From Fructobacillus tropaeoli (lineage in GTDB: Bacteria; Bacillota; Bacilli; Lactobacillales; Lactobacillaceae), in the NCBI RefSeq assembly GCF_001047135.2, contig NZ_DF968079.1, positions 63,646 through 127,645 on the forward strand: a stretch of DNA of 64,000 bases. Reading direction: 5' to 3'. Made by a program: the position numbers and the translations under genes. This document shows positions 1-8,657 of the stretch, piece by piece. Each line of letters opens with the position of its first letter. Positions within the stretch are counted from its first letter, which is position 1. A model generated the notes under the pieces. That model ran no database searches. It saw only the letters and a list, made by a program, of their open reading frames with translations, and was not told where the DNA came from.

Positions 1-206
1 CCTTTATGACCGTAGCCGAAGAAAGCCCACAAAGCTATCTTCTACGAGTGCGGATGTTCCATGCCAAGAAGCTACTCAAAGATGGCAAAGACTCTGTCGC
101 CCTCGTTGGCCTCAAGGTTGGCATCCCCAACCTCTCATACTTCAACACCGTCTTCAAGCAAGAAGCCGGTGTGACGGCCGTTCAATACCGCAAGCAAAAC
201 AAATAA
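1..206 (+). CDS. AraC-family transcriptional regulator, C-terminal fragment (cut by window edge)
   Basis: Only the last 68 or so codons are present; the frame is open at the left edge, so the gene starts outside. The residues show the second helix-turn-helix of an AraC/XylS DNA-binding domain: a SPQSYLLRVRMFHAKKLL stretch, then a recognition-helix region (VGIPNLSYFNTVFKQEAGVT) and a QYRKQ end. In this family that domain is C-terminal and binds promoter DNA. The Met at base 6 lies inside the domain and is not a start. The ligand and target cannot be told, but the dehydrogenase 80 bases downstream on the same strand is an obvious candidate target. Confidence 0.85.
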   Translation, partial: FMTVAEESPQSYLLRVRMFHAKKLLKDGKDSVALVGLKVGIPNLSYFNTVFKQEAGVTAVQYRKQNK

Positions 207-285
207 ACTTGCCAATCCAAGTTCATTAAGATACAGTAGACAGCGAAACCAACTTTCGCTGTTTTTTTGTACAAGGAGGAACTAG

Positions 286-1071
286 ATGTTTAACGATTTG
301 AACAAAAAGGTTGCCGTGATTACCGGTGGCTCAAAGGGTATTGGTAATGCGATTGCATTGCGCTTTGCTCAAGAAAAGATGAACGTTGTCATTAACTACC
401 ATTCCGACGAAGCCGGGGCGCAAGCGGCCGTCGACAAGATTCGAGAAAATGGTGGCGATGCTGTTGCCGTCAAGGCTGACGTTTCAACTGAAACCGGCGT
501 CAAGGCCCTTTTACAGGCTGCGATTGATAACTTTGGCGGTTTGGATGTTTGGGTCAACAATGCTGGAATGGAAATTCAAACACCAACCCACAAAATCACA
601 CTTGAGGAATGGAATAAAGTCATTGGCATTAATATGACCGGTGTGTTCCTTGGGGCAAAAGAAGCCCTCAACTACTGGTTGGACAATGACCGGACTGGTA
701 ACATCATCAATATGTCTTCCGTCCACCAACAAATTCCTTGGCCAACCTTTGCTTCCTATGCAACTGCTAAGGGTGGTGTCAAGCTCTTTACCGAAACGAT
801 TGCCATGGAATATGCGCCAAAGGGTATTCGCGTTAACAATATCGCTCCCGGTGCCATTAACACACCAATTAATGCGGAAAAGTTTGCTGACAAGGCCCAA
901 TATGAAGAAACGCAATCGATGATTCCAATGCAAAAGATTGGTGATCCTGAAGACGTGGCCGATGCTGCCGTTTGGCTAGCATCCGATCAAGCCAAGTACG
1001 TGACTGGTACGACCCTCTTTGTTGATGGGGGGATGACCCTTTATGCTGCCTTCCAAGATGGTAAGGGCTAA
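286..1071 (+). CDS. SDR oxidoreductase, glucose 1-dehydrogenase-like
   Basis: A 261-residue classical short-chain dehydrogenase/reductase. The nucleotide-binding loop TGGSKGIG is at residues 13-20, NNAG at 91-94, and the catalytic set fits Ser145, Tyr158 and Lys162. The stretches SSVHQQIPWP and NNIAPGAINTPINAEKFAD closely resemble Bacillus glucose 1-dehydrogenases, which oxidise glucose to gluconolactone with NAD(P)+; substrate assignment within SDRs is nevertheless uncertain. The start has a strong AAGGAGG-type ribosome site. It lies just downstream of an AraC-type regulator and is followed by a clear terminator, so it is probably a single-gene unit. Confidence 0.85.
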   Translation: MFNDLNKKVAVITGGSKGIGNAIALRFAQEKMNVVINYHSDEAGAQAAVDKIRENGGDAVAVKADVSTETGVKALLQAAIDNFGGLDVWVNNAGMEIQTPTHKITLEEWNKVIGINMTGVFLGAKEALNYWLDNDRTGNIINMSSVHQQIPWPTFASYATAKGGVKLFTETIAMEYAPKGIRVNNIAPGAINTPINAEKFADKAQYEETQSMIPMQKIGDPEDVADAAVWLASDQAKYVTGTTLFVDGGMTLYAAFQDGKG

Positions 1072-1088
1072 TTTTTTAAACACATACT

Positions 1089-1125
1089 AAAAGGAGTTCT
1101 CCTAAGTAGGAGAACTCCTTTTTTC
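1089..1125 (+). terminator. Rho-independent terminator after the SDR gene
   Basis: A perfect 13-bp stem (AAGGAGTTCTCCT with its complement) closes on an AAGT loop and runs into a T-tract. It ends the dehydrogenase transcript. Confidence 0.9.
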
Positions 1126-1160
1126 TATCACAAAATCAGTAAAGGGTTAACTAGCCCGCT

Positions 1161-1976
1161 TTATTTCGACCACTTGGCACCAATCTGCAAGACGTTGCCA
1201 TCCGTTCGACTGTCATTCAGACGATACCCCTGCTGAATGCTTTGATGAACAAAAAACTGACTTTGCTCAACCGCTTGTTGCAAGTTCTCGCCCAAAGCTA
1301 ATTTGGCCGTAATTGCTGCCGCTAAGGTACAACCGGCGCCATCAACAAAGGCATCCTCGCCTAAGGCTGCTTGTGCCAAATAACTAATTTGGCCTGACAC
1401 TGCCAGCACATCCAGAGCTTTTTCATCCACAAATCCCTGGCCGCCCTTTAGGAATACGGCAGTTTGACCACGCTGACTGATTTCTTGTGCTAATTTTGCC
1501 AAATCACTCGACGTTTTCGCCAAGGCGCTAGCCCGCTCTGCCAAAGCCAACCCCTCATTTAAATTCGGTGTCGTGACCGTTGCCAGTGGCAACAGGCGGT
1601 CCAAGTACCCTTGGACCAGCGCTTTATTCTCGGTCAGGTGGCCTTCCTTCAAGGCCAATACAGGGTCAACCACGATTGGACCGGCATAGTCTTGTAAAAA
1701 GGCAACCACCCGGTCCAATTGCTTGACCGACGTTAACATCCCCACCTTAATGGCAGCAAAGTCTTCGACCTGGGATAAAGAATTCAATTGCTGGTCAAAG
1801 ACCTCATCTGGCACAGGAAAAACCGCCACATTACTAGGCTGAATACTGACAATACTCGTAATCGCCGAAAAGCCAGCCAAACCAGCCTCGGCAAAGGTGG
1901 CCAAATCAGCCTGGAGTCCTCCACCGGCTAGCGAGTCCGATCCCGCAATGGTTAAAACTTTCTTACTTGTAGCCAT
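1161..1976 (-). CDS. PfkB-type kinase: hydroxymethylpyrimidine/pyridoxine kinase (ThiD/PdxK-like)
   Basis: A 271-residue ribokinase-superfamily protein. It has the N-terminal substrate loop AGSDSLAGGGLQADL typical of ThiD and Firmicutes PdxK, a VVDPVL strand, and the C-terminal anion-hole/catalytic motif DGAGCT, where GTGCT is usual. Such enzymes phosphorylate 4-amino-5-hydroxymethyl-2-methylpyrimidine in thiamine synthesis, or pyridoxal/pyridoxine in B6 salvage; sequence alone does not separate the two. No thi genes are nearby, which makes a salvage role plausible. I start it at the ATG preceded by AAAGGTGG rather than at an ATG 21 bases upstream that lacks a good site. It follows topA across a long hairpin. 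Confidence 0.8.
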   Translation of the reverse strand: MATSKKVLTIAGSDSLAGGGLQADLATFAEAGLAGFSAITSIVSIQPSNVAVFPVPDEVFDQQLNSLSQVEDFAAIKVGMLTSVKQLDRVVAFLQDYAGPIVVDPVLALKEGHLTENKALVQGYLDRLLPLATVTTPNLNEGLALAERASALAKTSSDLAKLAQEISQRGQTAVFLKGGQGFVDEKALDVLAVSGQISYLAQAALGEDAFVDGAGCTLAAAITAKLALGENLQQAVEQSQFFVHQSIQQGYRLNDSRTDGNVLQIGAKWSK

Positions 1977-2004
1977 ACAGCCACCTTTCTTACTCATTTC
2001 TCAA

Positions 2005-2067
2005 AAAAAGCCGTCCTTAGTGATATGAACCCAAAAATTAGGACATATCATTAGTGGCGGCTTTTCA
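2005..2067 (-). terminator. Long imperfect hairpin after topA, with U-tract
   Basis: Two arms of about 22 bases (AAAAGCCGCC...GATATG and its imperfect complement) flank a 14-base AT-rich loop. On the minus strand the hairpin is followed by seven T residues. It sits between topA and the downstream kinase and reads as topA's terminator. The extra length and mismatches could allow partial read-through into the kinase. Confidence 0.7.
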
Positions 2068-2076
2068 AAAATTCTT

Positions 2077-4233
2077 TTACTTCGCTTCACTCGTTTTTTT
2101 CTTCGCGGGTGCTTTTTTCTTCGTCTTAGTTGCGACTGCACCATTAGCTTCCTGGTCTTCACCAGTTGCGCTAGCAGCCTGTTCGTCTACTTGAGTTGGA
2201 TCCTTTGGCTTATCCCATGAGACAAAGTCACAGTCAGGATAGCGAGAGCAGCCATAAAACTTCCGACCACGCTTGGTTTTGCGTTCCACAACCTGTCCCT
2301 TACCACACTTTGGACAAGTGATGCCGATTTCTTGCACAATCGCCTTTGTATTCCGACAGTCAGGGAAGCGAGAACAAGCATAGAACTTACCATAGCGGCC
2401 CATCTTAATCACCATTGGTGCGCCACAGACTTCACAGTCCATGCCAGCTAATTCATCGTGCATCGTAATTTTTTCCAAGGTCTCCTCAGCGGACTGAACT
2501 TCCTTAGAGAATGGCTTGTAAAATTCATCGACGACCGGGACCCACTTCTTATCACCGACTTCAATCTCATCTAGTGAATGCTCAACCTGGGCCGTAAACT
2601 TGGTATCGGTAATATCTGGGAACTTATCCTCAACAATTGTCTGGACAATTTCACCTAATTCAGTGGGCACAAATTTCCGTGCATCCACCCGAACATAGTT
2701 CCGCCGCTGAATGGTATCCAATGTTGGTGCATAAGTTGAAGGACGACCAACACCGTTTTCTTCCAAAGCCTTAATCAAAGACGCTTCAGTATAGCGGGCT
2801 GGTGGCATCGTGAAGTGCTGTTCGGGGTTTGTCTTCGCCAAGTCGACTTCATCCCCCTTTGCCAAGTCAGGCAAAAGGTTATCTTTTTCTTTAGCAGCCG
2901 GATAAGCCTTGGTAAATCCAGCAAACTTCGTCTTTGATCCATTGGCATGGAATAAAACGCCATTTTGCTCAACCGTCACGGCTAAGGTATCCAAAATTTC
3001 TGGCGTCATCAAAGATGCGACAAAGCGCGACCAAATCAGGGAATACAGCTTGAATTGATCAGGAGTTAGCTTATCCTTAATCGACGCTGGTGTCTTCGTG
3101 ACATCCGTTGGACGGATTGCTTCGTGGGCATCTTGGGCCCCTTCTTGCGGCGTCCCGGCAACGGGCTTATGGCTTGAATATTCCTCGCCCCACTCGTCAT
3201 GAATATACTGAGCAGCAGCATTCTTCGCCACGGCTGAAAGTCGGGTCGAATCCGTACGCATATAGGTAATTAACCCAACTTGACCGAGGCCACGCCCTAA
3301 GTTAATTCCTTCGTAAAGCTGCTGAGCCGTCATCATCGTCTTCCGTGTTCGGAACTTCAACTGGGTGTTGGCCGCTTGTTGCATGGTTGACGTTGTAAAT
3401 GGTGGCTGCGGTTGCCGCTTTCTTTCCTTGGCCTTGACTTCTGATACCTGGAAGGGCTTTTTCAAGTCCAAATCAGCCATGACCGCTTGAACGGCGGCGT
3501 TATCAGGTAACGGTTGCTTTTTACCAGCAAAACCATAGAAGTTCGCCTTAAACTTCGACTTGCCCTTCTTGAATTCGGAATCCAGTGTCCAGTATTCCTC
3601 TGGTTGGAAAGCTTGAATTTGGCGTTCTCTGGCAATAATCAAGCCGAGGGCAACTGATTGTACTCGGCCGGCTGACAAGCCACGCTTAACCGTCTTCCAC
3701 AACACTGGTGAAATTGAGTAACCCACTAACCGGTCGATAATCCGCCGAGCCTGCTGAGCATCAACTAAGTCTTGGTTAATGGTCCGTGGTTCCTTGAAGG
3801 CATTTTTAATCGTATCCTTCGTGATTTCGTTAAAGACCACTCGGTTCTTTTGTTCTGGATCAAGGTCCAAAATATGCTGTAAATGCCAGGCAATCGCCTC
3901 TCCTTCGCGATCCGGATCGGATGCGAGATAGACTTGCTTGGCAGCCTTAGCAGCTTTTTTCAGGTCCTTAATCACCGGACCCTTACCGCGAATATTAATG
4001 TACTTTGGTTCGTAATCCTGGTCAACATCAACACCCAACGTTGACTTAGGGAGGTCGCGGACATGGCCAATCGAGGCAACAACTTGATAAGTCGAGCCAA
4101 GATATTTTTCAATTGTCTTGGCCTTTGACGGACTCTCGACAATCACTAATTTTTTACTTGTTTTCTTCTTACTCTTTTTCTTTGGAGCAGTTGTTTTCTT
4201 GGTCTTTGCTTCTACCAACGTGTGATTCCCCAT
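2077..4233 (-). CDS. topA: DNA topoisomerase I (type IA)
   Basis: Relaxes negative supercoils through a single-strand break. A Lys-rich N-terminal extension precedes the TOPRIM domain ([32 protein letters not shown] acidic motif). The active-site Tyr lies in [14 protein letters not shown]. Two C-terminal four-Cys zinc ribbons follow (CEVCG...CSRFPDC and CPKCG...CSRYPDC), then an acidic and Lys-rich tail. Length is 718 residues from the ATG chosen here, near the family norm. The start is uncertain: an in-frame TTG 15 bases further in has GGGGA at good spacing, and the frame also stays open upstream to another TTG. The neighbour dprA lies upstream in the same orientation, as in many Firmicutes. 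Confidence 0.96.
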   Translation of the reverse strand: MGNHTLVEAKTKKTTAPKKKSKKKTSKKLVIVESPSKAKTIEKYLGSTYQVVASIGHVRDLPKSTLGVDVDQDYEPKYINIRGKGPVIKDLKKAAKAAKQVYLASDPDREGEAIAWHLQHILDLDPEQKNRVVFNEITKDTIKNAFKEPRTINQDLVDAQQARRIIDRLVGYSISPVLWKTVKRGLSAGRVQSVALGLIIARERQIQAFQPEEYWTLDSEFKKGKSKFKANFYGFAGKKQPLPDNAAVQAVMADLDLKKPFQVSEVKAKERKRQPQPPFTTSTMQQAANTQLKFRTRKTMMTAQQLYEGINLGRGLGQVGLITYMRTDSTRLSAVAKNAAAQYIHDEWGEEYSSHKPVAGTPQEGAQDAHEAIRPTDVTKTPASIKDKLTPDQFKLYSLIWSRFVASLMTPEILDTLAVTVEQNGVLFHANGSKTKFAGFTKAYPAAKEKDNLLPDLAKGDEVDLAKTNPEQHFTMPPARYTEASLIKALEENGVGRPSTYAPTLDTIQRRNYVRVDARKFVPTELGEIVQTIVEDKFPDITDTKFTAQVEHSLDEIEVGDKKWVPVVDEFYKPFSKEVQSAEETLEKITMHDELAGMDCEVCGAPMVIKMGRYGKFYACSRFPDCRNTKAIVQEIGITCPKCGKGQVVERKTKRGRKFYGCSRYPDCDFVSWDKPKDPTQVDEQAASATGEDQEANGAVATKTKKKAPAKKKTSEAK

Positions 4234-4332
4234 TTTTCTAAAGCTACTTGATTGGCGACAAAGGTGATTGTTTTGAATCAATAATCACGTTTATCAACCA
4301 AAAGCAAGCTTTCCTTTTGGTTTAACTCTCCC

Positions 4333-4362
4333 ATCATACCAGTCAAAGCTACGCTTTGGCAA
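4333..4362 (-). promoter_or_regulatory. Promoter upstream of topA
   Basis: TTGCCA and TATGAT are separated by 18 bases on the minus strand. The predicted 5' leader contains a 9-bp hairpin (AACCAAAAG with its complement) with no T-tract, so the leader may fold but is not obviously a terminator. Confidence 0.5.
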
Positions 4363-4401
4363 GACGGGTGGAATCATTTTCCTACTATATAAGGCAAATT
4401 T

Positions 4402-5280
4402 TTAAGTCAAACATGAAACCGCTTTAATGATATCACTGCTCGTTAAGACTGGCAACGCACCTGCCTGAATTAATTCATTTGGGCCGACCGACAGGGGCGC
4501 ATTAATCGGACCAGGAACCGCTAAAACCTGTCGATTTTCTTGTAACGCTAAATTAGCAGTAATCAGCGACCCGGAATGGTGCTTGGTCTCAATCACTAAC
4601 GTGGCACTCGAAAGGCCCGCAATAATTCGATTGCGGTCTGGAAAGTGGCTTCTCAATGGCAAGGACCCTACTGGGTATTCCGACAACAATAACCCCTGCT
4701 GACCAACCTGGTCTTGCAGTAAACGGTGATTTGCTGGATATGCCCGGTCCAACCCTGTGCCAATGACCGCCACCGGAACACCACCATAATGAAAAGTCAT
4801 CTGATGAGCCATCACATCAATCCCCTTCGCCAACCCCGAAACAACACTAATCCCTGTCTTGACCACATCCGGCAACAATTGCCGTAGGGCCGCTAGCCCA
4901 TAAGGACTGGCAGCCCTCGCCCCAACTACTGCCAGTGACGGCAGAGTCAGCGCCCGAAAATCCCCCTGGTAAAAGAGGACTAATGGCGGCTGATAAATCT
5001 CTTTCAATCTCTTCGGATAGTCAGCATCAAAGTAGGTCAACCAGTCTCCTTGGTATGCTAAAGCTTTGTCCAATGACCATTCATAGCTCGCCTGAATCTG
5101 CCGATATGGTTGTGATCCAGGTTCCAATCCTAGAACAAGGGCCAACGTTAAAAAGGGCCAGGGATAGGGCCCCTGCTCTGGGTTGCCCTGCTGATTCAAA
5201 GCGGCAATGACCTTTGCTTCTTTAGCCTTACCTAATCCAGGCGTCAGGTGAAGAGCTAGCAAAAATTGATTCAAATTCAT
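4402..5280 (-). CDS. dprA: DNA-protecting protein DprA
   Basis: A cytoplasmic protein that binds incoming single-stranded DNA and loads RecA during transformation. The Rossmann-like DprA core is clear: AVVGARAASPYG, SGLAKGIDVMAH, AVIGTGLDRAYPANH, IAGLSSATLVIE and SGSLITANLALQENR in the expected order. The N-terminal part (about 90 residues) carries the short SAM-like region. There is no C-terminal winged helix, as expected for a short 292-residue form. The start has AAGGAG at good spacing. It lies directly upstream of topA in the same direction. Its presence suggests, but does not prove, competence in this lineage. Confidence 0.95.
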   Translation of the reverse strand: MNLNQFLLALHLTPGLGKAKEAKVIAALNQQGNPEQGPYPWPFLTLALVLGLEPGSQPYRQIQASYEWSLDKALAYQGDWLTYFDADYPKRLKEIYQPPLVLFYQGDFRALTLPSLAVVGARAASPYGLAALRQLLPDVVKTGISVVSGLAKGIDVMAHQMTFHYGGVPVAVIGTGLDRAYPANHRLLQDQVGQQGLLLSEYPVGSLPLRSHFPDRNRIIAGLSSATLVIETKHHSGSLITANLALQENRQVLAVPGPINAPLSVGPNELIQAGALPVLTSSDIIKAVSCLT

Positions 5281-5381
5281 CGGTTTCTCCTTTTTTCAGC
5301 ATCATTAGACGGAAACAAGGAGGACAATGGTCATTCAAAGCCCCAAAATAATCTTAGCCACCTCAATAAAAAAACAGGGTT

Positions 5382-7298
5382 TTAGCCCTGTCCTTCAACA
5401 ATTTCACTTAATTCGGCCCAGCGTTCCATTTTCGCATCAAGGGCATCAGAGACCTCTTGCAATTGGCTTTGAATTTCAGCGACCTTTTGGTAATCGGCAC
5501 CATTGGCGGCCATTTGGTCATTAAAATCCTCTACTTGCGCTTCCAAATCAGCAATCTCATCCTCAATCGTTTCCCATTCACGCTTTTCCATGTAGGTTAA
5601 CTTACGCTCTTTAGGCTTTTGTGCTGGTACTGATGGCTTTTCAGTTGCTGATTTTTCTTTTTTATCCAGACGACCTGTCCCAGCACTCTTTTCACCGGGT
5701 AAGACAACCTCATCCAAGTAAATTGAAAACTCGCCATTATATCGGTCAACTTGACCATTACCAGACAAGTAGTAACCATAGTCGGCCACCTTGTCCAAAA
5801 AGTAACGATCGTGGGAAACCGTCACGACAGTTCCTGCAAAGCGGGCCAGGAAATTTTCCAAAACAGTTAAGGTGCCGATATCCAAATCGTTAGTTGGCTC
5901 ATCCAGTAACAAAACGTTTGGTTCCTGCAAAAGAATCTTTAGTAGGTACAACCGGCGCTTTTCACCACCAGATAACTTACGCACCAAAGTTCCATGCATA
6001 AAGCTTGGGAAGAGAAACTGCTCTAGCAGGTCCTTGGCGGAAATAACGTTTCCATCGCGGTCCTTCACACTCGAAGCAACATCCGTTAGGTATTCGATCA
6101 TCCGCTTATCGGCCGGGATTTCCTCCGTTACCTGCGTGTAATAGCCGATTCGCACCGTTTCCCCGATTTCTAATACCCCATCAGTCAATGGCAACCGACC
6201 GGCCAAAACATTCAAAAGAGAAGATTTTCCAACCCCATTCGGTCCGGTAATACCAATTCGGTCGCGCTGACCAAAACGCAATGACAGGTCCTTAAAAATC
6301 ACCTGATTGCCAAAAGCCAAAGAGGCATGATCTAAGGCAATTACTTTCTTACCCAGACGCTGCTGGCCCAATGACACCTCAACGTCTTGGTCCGTACGCA
6401 CATTCCCTAGCGAGTCCTCTAACTCCGCGAAGGCCTTTTCTCGGCCCTTTTGCTTCGTTGTCCGGGCTCGGGCTGATTTTTTCATCCAAACCAGTTCTTT
6501 TTCATAAAGCTTTTCGCGCTTATGTTCAGCAGCCGCCTCGTTTTCCTGGCGAATAGCCTTGCCCTCGACGTAATCTTGGTAGTTTCCTTGGTATTCATAG
6601 AGTTTCCCAAAGGAAAGCTCAAAAATTCGATTCGTTACTCGATCCAAGAAATAACGGTCGTGCGTAACCGTCAATAAGGCACCCTTATACTTGGCCAAAT
6701 ACTGCTCTAACCAGGCAATGGAATCAAAATCCAAGTGGTTGGTCGGCTCATCTAAAATCAGGAGATCCGGCTCTTGAATCAAAACCTGCGCTAAACCAAC
6801 ACGCTTTTTTTGACCACCCGACAGGCTAGCCACTTCTTGATTTAAATTCGTTAAATGTAACTGCGTTAAAATAGTCTTAATCTGGGCCTCGATGGTCCAG
6901 GCATCATCCCGATCCATGGCAGCCTGGGCCTTTTCAAAGCGGCTGGCTGCCTTTGGATTTTCAGGATCTTGCGCCAGAAAATCTAAGGACTCCTGGTAAG
7001 CCCGAATTGTTTGAAAAACAGGCTGGTCCCCAGCATAAATCGCATCTAGGACCTGCATGTGTCCAGCCAAATCAGGATCTTGTTCCAAGTATCCAACGCG
7101 ATAATCATTTTGGGTCGAAATTGTTCCATGATCAGCCGGTTGTTTACCGGAAAGGGCATTTAACAGGGTCGTTTTCCCAGAACCATTGACCCCTACTAGA
7201 CCAACACGATCACCCTGGGTAATCAAAAAGGAAAGGTCATCAAAGAGGACCTTTTCGCCGTATACAGACGTTAAGTTTTCTACTCTAAATTGTTTCAT
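5382..7298 (-). CDS. ABC-F ATPase, Uup subfamily
   Basis: A 638-residue protein with two ABC domains in one chain and no membrane segments, the mark of ABC-F translation/ribosome-associated factors. The first Walker A is GVNGSGKTT (residues 36-44) with signature SGGQKKR; the second is GPNGVGKSS with SGGEKRR. A basic linker lies between them. The C-terminal 100 residues form a coiled coil (KREWETIEDEIADLEAQVED), the Uup-type extension. The frame extends 32 codons further upstream, but that part has no homologous look, so I start at MKQFRVENL. That ATG has no clear Shine-Dalgarno; a TATAAT lies seven bases before it. Confidence 0.92.
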   Translation of the reverse strand: MKQFRVENLTSVYGEKVLFDDLSFLITQGDRVGLVGVNGSGKTTLLNALSGKQPADHGTISTQNDYRVGYLEQDPDLAGHMQVLDAIYAGDQPVFQTIRAYQESLDFLAQDPENPKAASRFEKAQAAMDRDDAWTIEAQIKTILTQLHLTNLNQEVASLSGGQKKRVGLAQVLIQEPDLLILDEPTNHLDFDSIAWLEQYLAKYKGALLTVTHDRYFLDRVTNRIFELSFGKLYEYQGNYQDYVEGKAIRQENEAAAEHKREKLYEKELVWMKKSARARTTKQKGREKAFAELEDSLGNVRTDQDVEVSLGQQRLGKKVIALDHASLAFGNQVIFKDLSLRFGQRDRIGITGPNGVGKSSLLNVLAGRLPLTDGVLEIGETVRIGYYTQVTEEIPADKRMIEYLTDVASSVKDRDGNVISAKDLLEQFLFPSFMHGTLVRKLSGGEKRRLYLLKILLQEPNVLLLDEPTNDLDIGTLTVLENFLARFAGTVVTVSHDRYFLDKVADYGYYLSGNGQVDRYNGEFSIYLDEVVLPGEKSAGTGRLDKKEKSATEKPSVPAQKPKERKLTYMEKREWETIEDEIADLEAQVEDFNDQMAANGADYQKVAEIQSQLQEVSDALDAKMERWAELSEIVEGQG

Positions 7299-7385
7299 GT
7301 CTTCTATTATACTCGAATCAAGAACCCTTTTTCTGGAATATTCGTGATAAAATAAACAGAAGTATATGAAGAATAGGCCGGATTG

Positions 7386-8264
7386 ATGTTTCATTTAATA
7401 AATTGGATTAAACAAAATAAAATCGGAGCCATCATCGTTGGCGTCTTCACCTTCGCGACCATGATTCTCATCATCTCGCTGGCGCAACAAAACCAACTGA
7501 CGACTCGTCCAGACCAAGTTCCCTTACGAACGGGTCCGGGACTGAACTACAAACAAATCACCAAGTTGAAGGCCGGCACCAAACTGACTGTCGTTGCTAA
7601 AAACAATGGTTGGTGGCAGGTTAAGCGTGATAATAATCAAAAAGTGGGTTGGGTTGCTTCTTGGGTTGCTAATAACACTAAATTGAAAACTGCTACCCAG
7701 TTGTCTGAAGCAACCATCGTCTTAGACCCCGGTCACGGTGGTTCCGATACCGGTGCGATTTCAACGGATGGCAAGCATTATGAAAAGACCTACACCCTGA
7801 AAACAGCGTTGGCGACCGAAAAAGTTCTGACCGATGCCGGTGCGCGGGTCATCATGGTCCGCACCAAGGATGTCGTTGTTCCCTTACTTTACATCCCCCG
7901 CAAGGCCGAAAAGTATAACGCCGATGCCCAGATTTCCTTCCACTTCGACTCCTCAGAGTCGAACAACAGTGCTTCTGGCGTTTCCCAGTATTATTATAAT
8001 GACAATTCACAATCACTCGCCCAAGCTTTAAACGGCTCACTGAATAACCTCCCACTTGAAAATCGCGGTTACGAAACGATGCCTTACCTCGTGATTAAAG
8101 ACGTCACCAGACCCGCCGTCTTACTCGAGAATGGTTTCATTAATTCAGACCATGACTTCTCTTACATTCGTCAAAGTTCCTATCAGCAAAAGATTGCTCG
8201 CGATGTCAAATCAGGTTTGGTTGCCTATCTAAACAACCTATACCCAAACAATAATGGACAATAA
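7386..8264 (+). CDS. N-acetylmuramoyl-L-alanine amidase with SH3b domain, membrane-anchored
   Basis: Cleaves the amide between MurNAc and L-Ala of peptidoglycan. The order is an N-terminal membrane segment (about residues 12-33), a bacterial SH3b domain (about 40-95), then an Amidase_3 zinc domain. Visible catalytic/metal residues are His117 (DPGHGG), Glu133, His186 and Glu248 (LLENGF). The uncleaved-looking anchor places the enzyme on the outer face of the membrane, so a role in daughter-cell separation or wall turnover is likely. It diverges from the ABC-F gene. The ribosome site is weak (AGG), and a TTG one codon upstream is an alternative start. Confidence 0.92.
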   Translation: MFHLINWIKQNKIGAIIVGVFTFATMILIISLAQQNQLTTRPDQVPLRTGPGLNYKQITKLKAGTKLTVVAKNNGWWQVKRDNNQKVGWVASWVANNTKLKTATQLSEATIVLDPGHGGSDTGAISTDGKHYEKTYTLKTALATEKVLTDAGARVIMVRTKDVVVPLLYIPRKAEKYNADAQISFHFDSSESNNSASGVSQYYYNDNSQSLAQALNGSLNNLPLENRGYETMPYLVIKDVTRPAVLLENGFINSDHDFSYIRQSSYQQKIARDVKSGLVAYLNNLYPNNNGQ

Positions 8265-8267
8265 AGC

Positions 8268-8316
8268 AAAGACTCCGCTCTCCCTATCAACCGATAAGGA
8301 AAACGGAGTCTTTTTT
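8268..8316 (+). terminator. Terminator after the amidase gene
   Basis: AAAGACTCCG pairs with CGGAGTCTTT across a 26-base loop and runs into a T-tract, a few bases after the stop codon. Confidence 0.85.
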
Positions 8317-8367
8317 CTGCCGATAATACTGTCGAACGGCTAGTCAGTAAAGCTAAGTTTTGAGCAT

Positions 8368-8428
8368 AAAAAAAACAGCACTCCGAAGAGTGCCGGGTAG
8401 GTAGATAGATAAACTACCTCAGTTGGTT
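8368..8428 (-). ncRNA. Candidate 61-nt small RNA with its own promoter and terminator
   Basis: On the minus strand a near-consensus promoter (TTGCCT, 17 bases, TATACT) would start transcription about seven bases later. About 60 bases on lies a UUCG-tetraloop hairpin (GCACTC/GAGTGC) followed by eight T residues. Between them a second hairpin can form (GGTAG/CTACC). No ORF fits. Size and two-hairpin shape resemble the antisense RNAII of Fst-type type I antitoxins, but no matching toxin frame is visible on the opposite strand. The rest of this 390-base gap (to about 8657) is AT-rich and holds only an imperfect inverted repeat near 8536-8562. Confidence 0.55.
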
Positions 8429-8434
8429 AACAAT

Positions 8435-8463
8435 AGTATAACATCACTAACTTTGTTAGGCAA
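8435..8463 (-). promoter_or_regulatory. Promoter of the small RNA
   Basis: TTGCCT and TATACT are separated by exactly 17 bases on the minus strand. It is an isolated, strong-looking sigma-A promoter with no protein-coding gene behind it. Confidence 0.65.
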
Positions 8464-8657
8464 GCTCCTATCTCTTAAACGAGTTTTTCTAATCCATGCA
8501 GATTTATTTTATATCATAGGCAATCGAGCACTTCTGCATTCAACGTTTGCTGTTCAATGCATTCTGATTCCCAAAATTATCGACAAGTAGCATCGCACAA
8601 TTCGCACAAATTGTTGAAAAAATCTAAACAAACATCAGTTCATAGATACAGTAACAA

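Noticed and set aside
511..933. A 140-codon open frame on the minus strand opposite the SDR gene
   Set aside because: It lies wholly inside a strongly recognised gene, has no ribosome site and no family resemblance.
7299..7394. Upstream extension of the Uup-type gene to an earlier start
   Set aside because: The extra 32 residues include a hydrophobic stretch unlike any ABC-F N-terminus and would cover the divergent promoter region and the amidase start.
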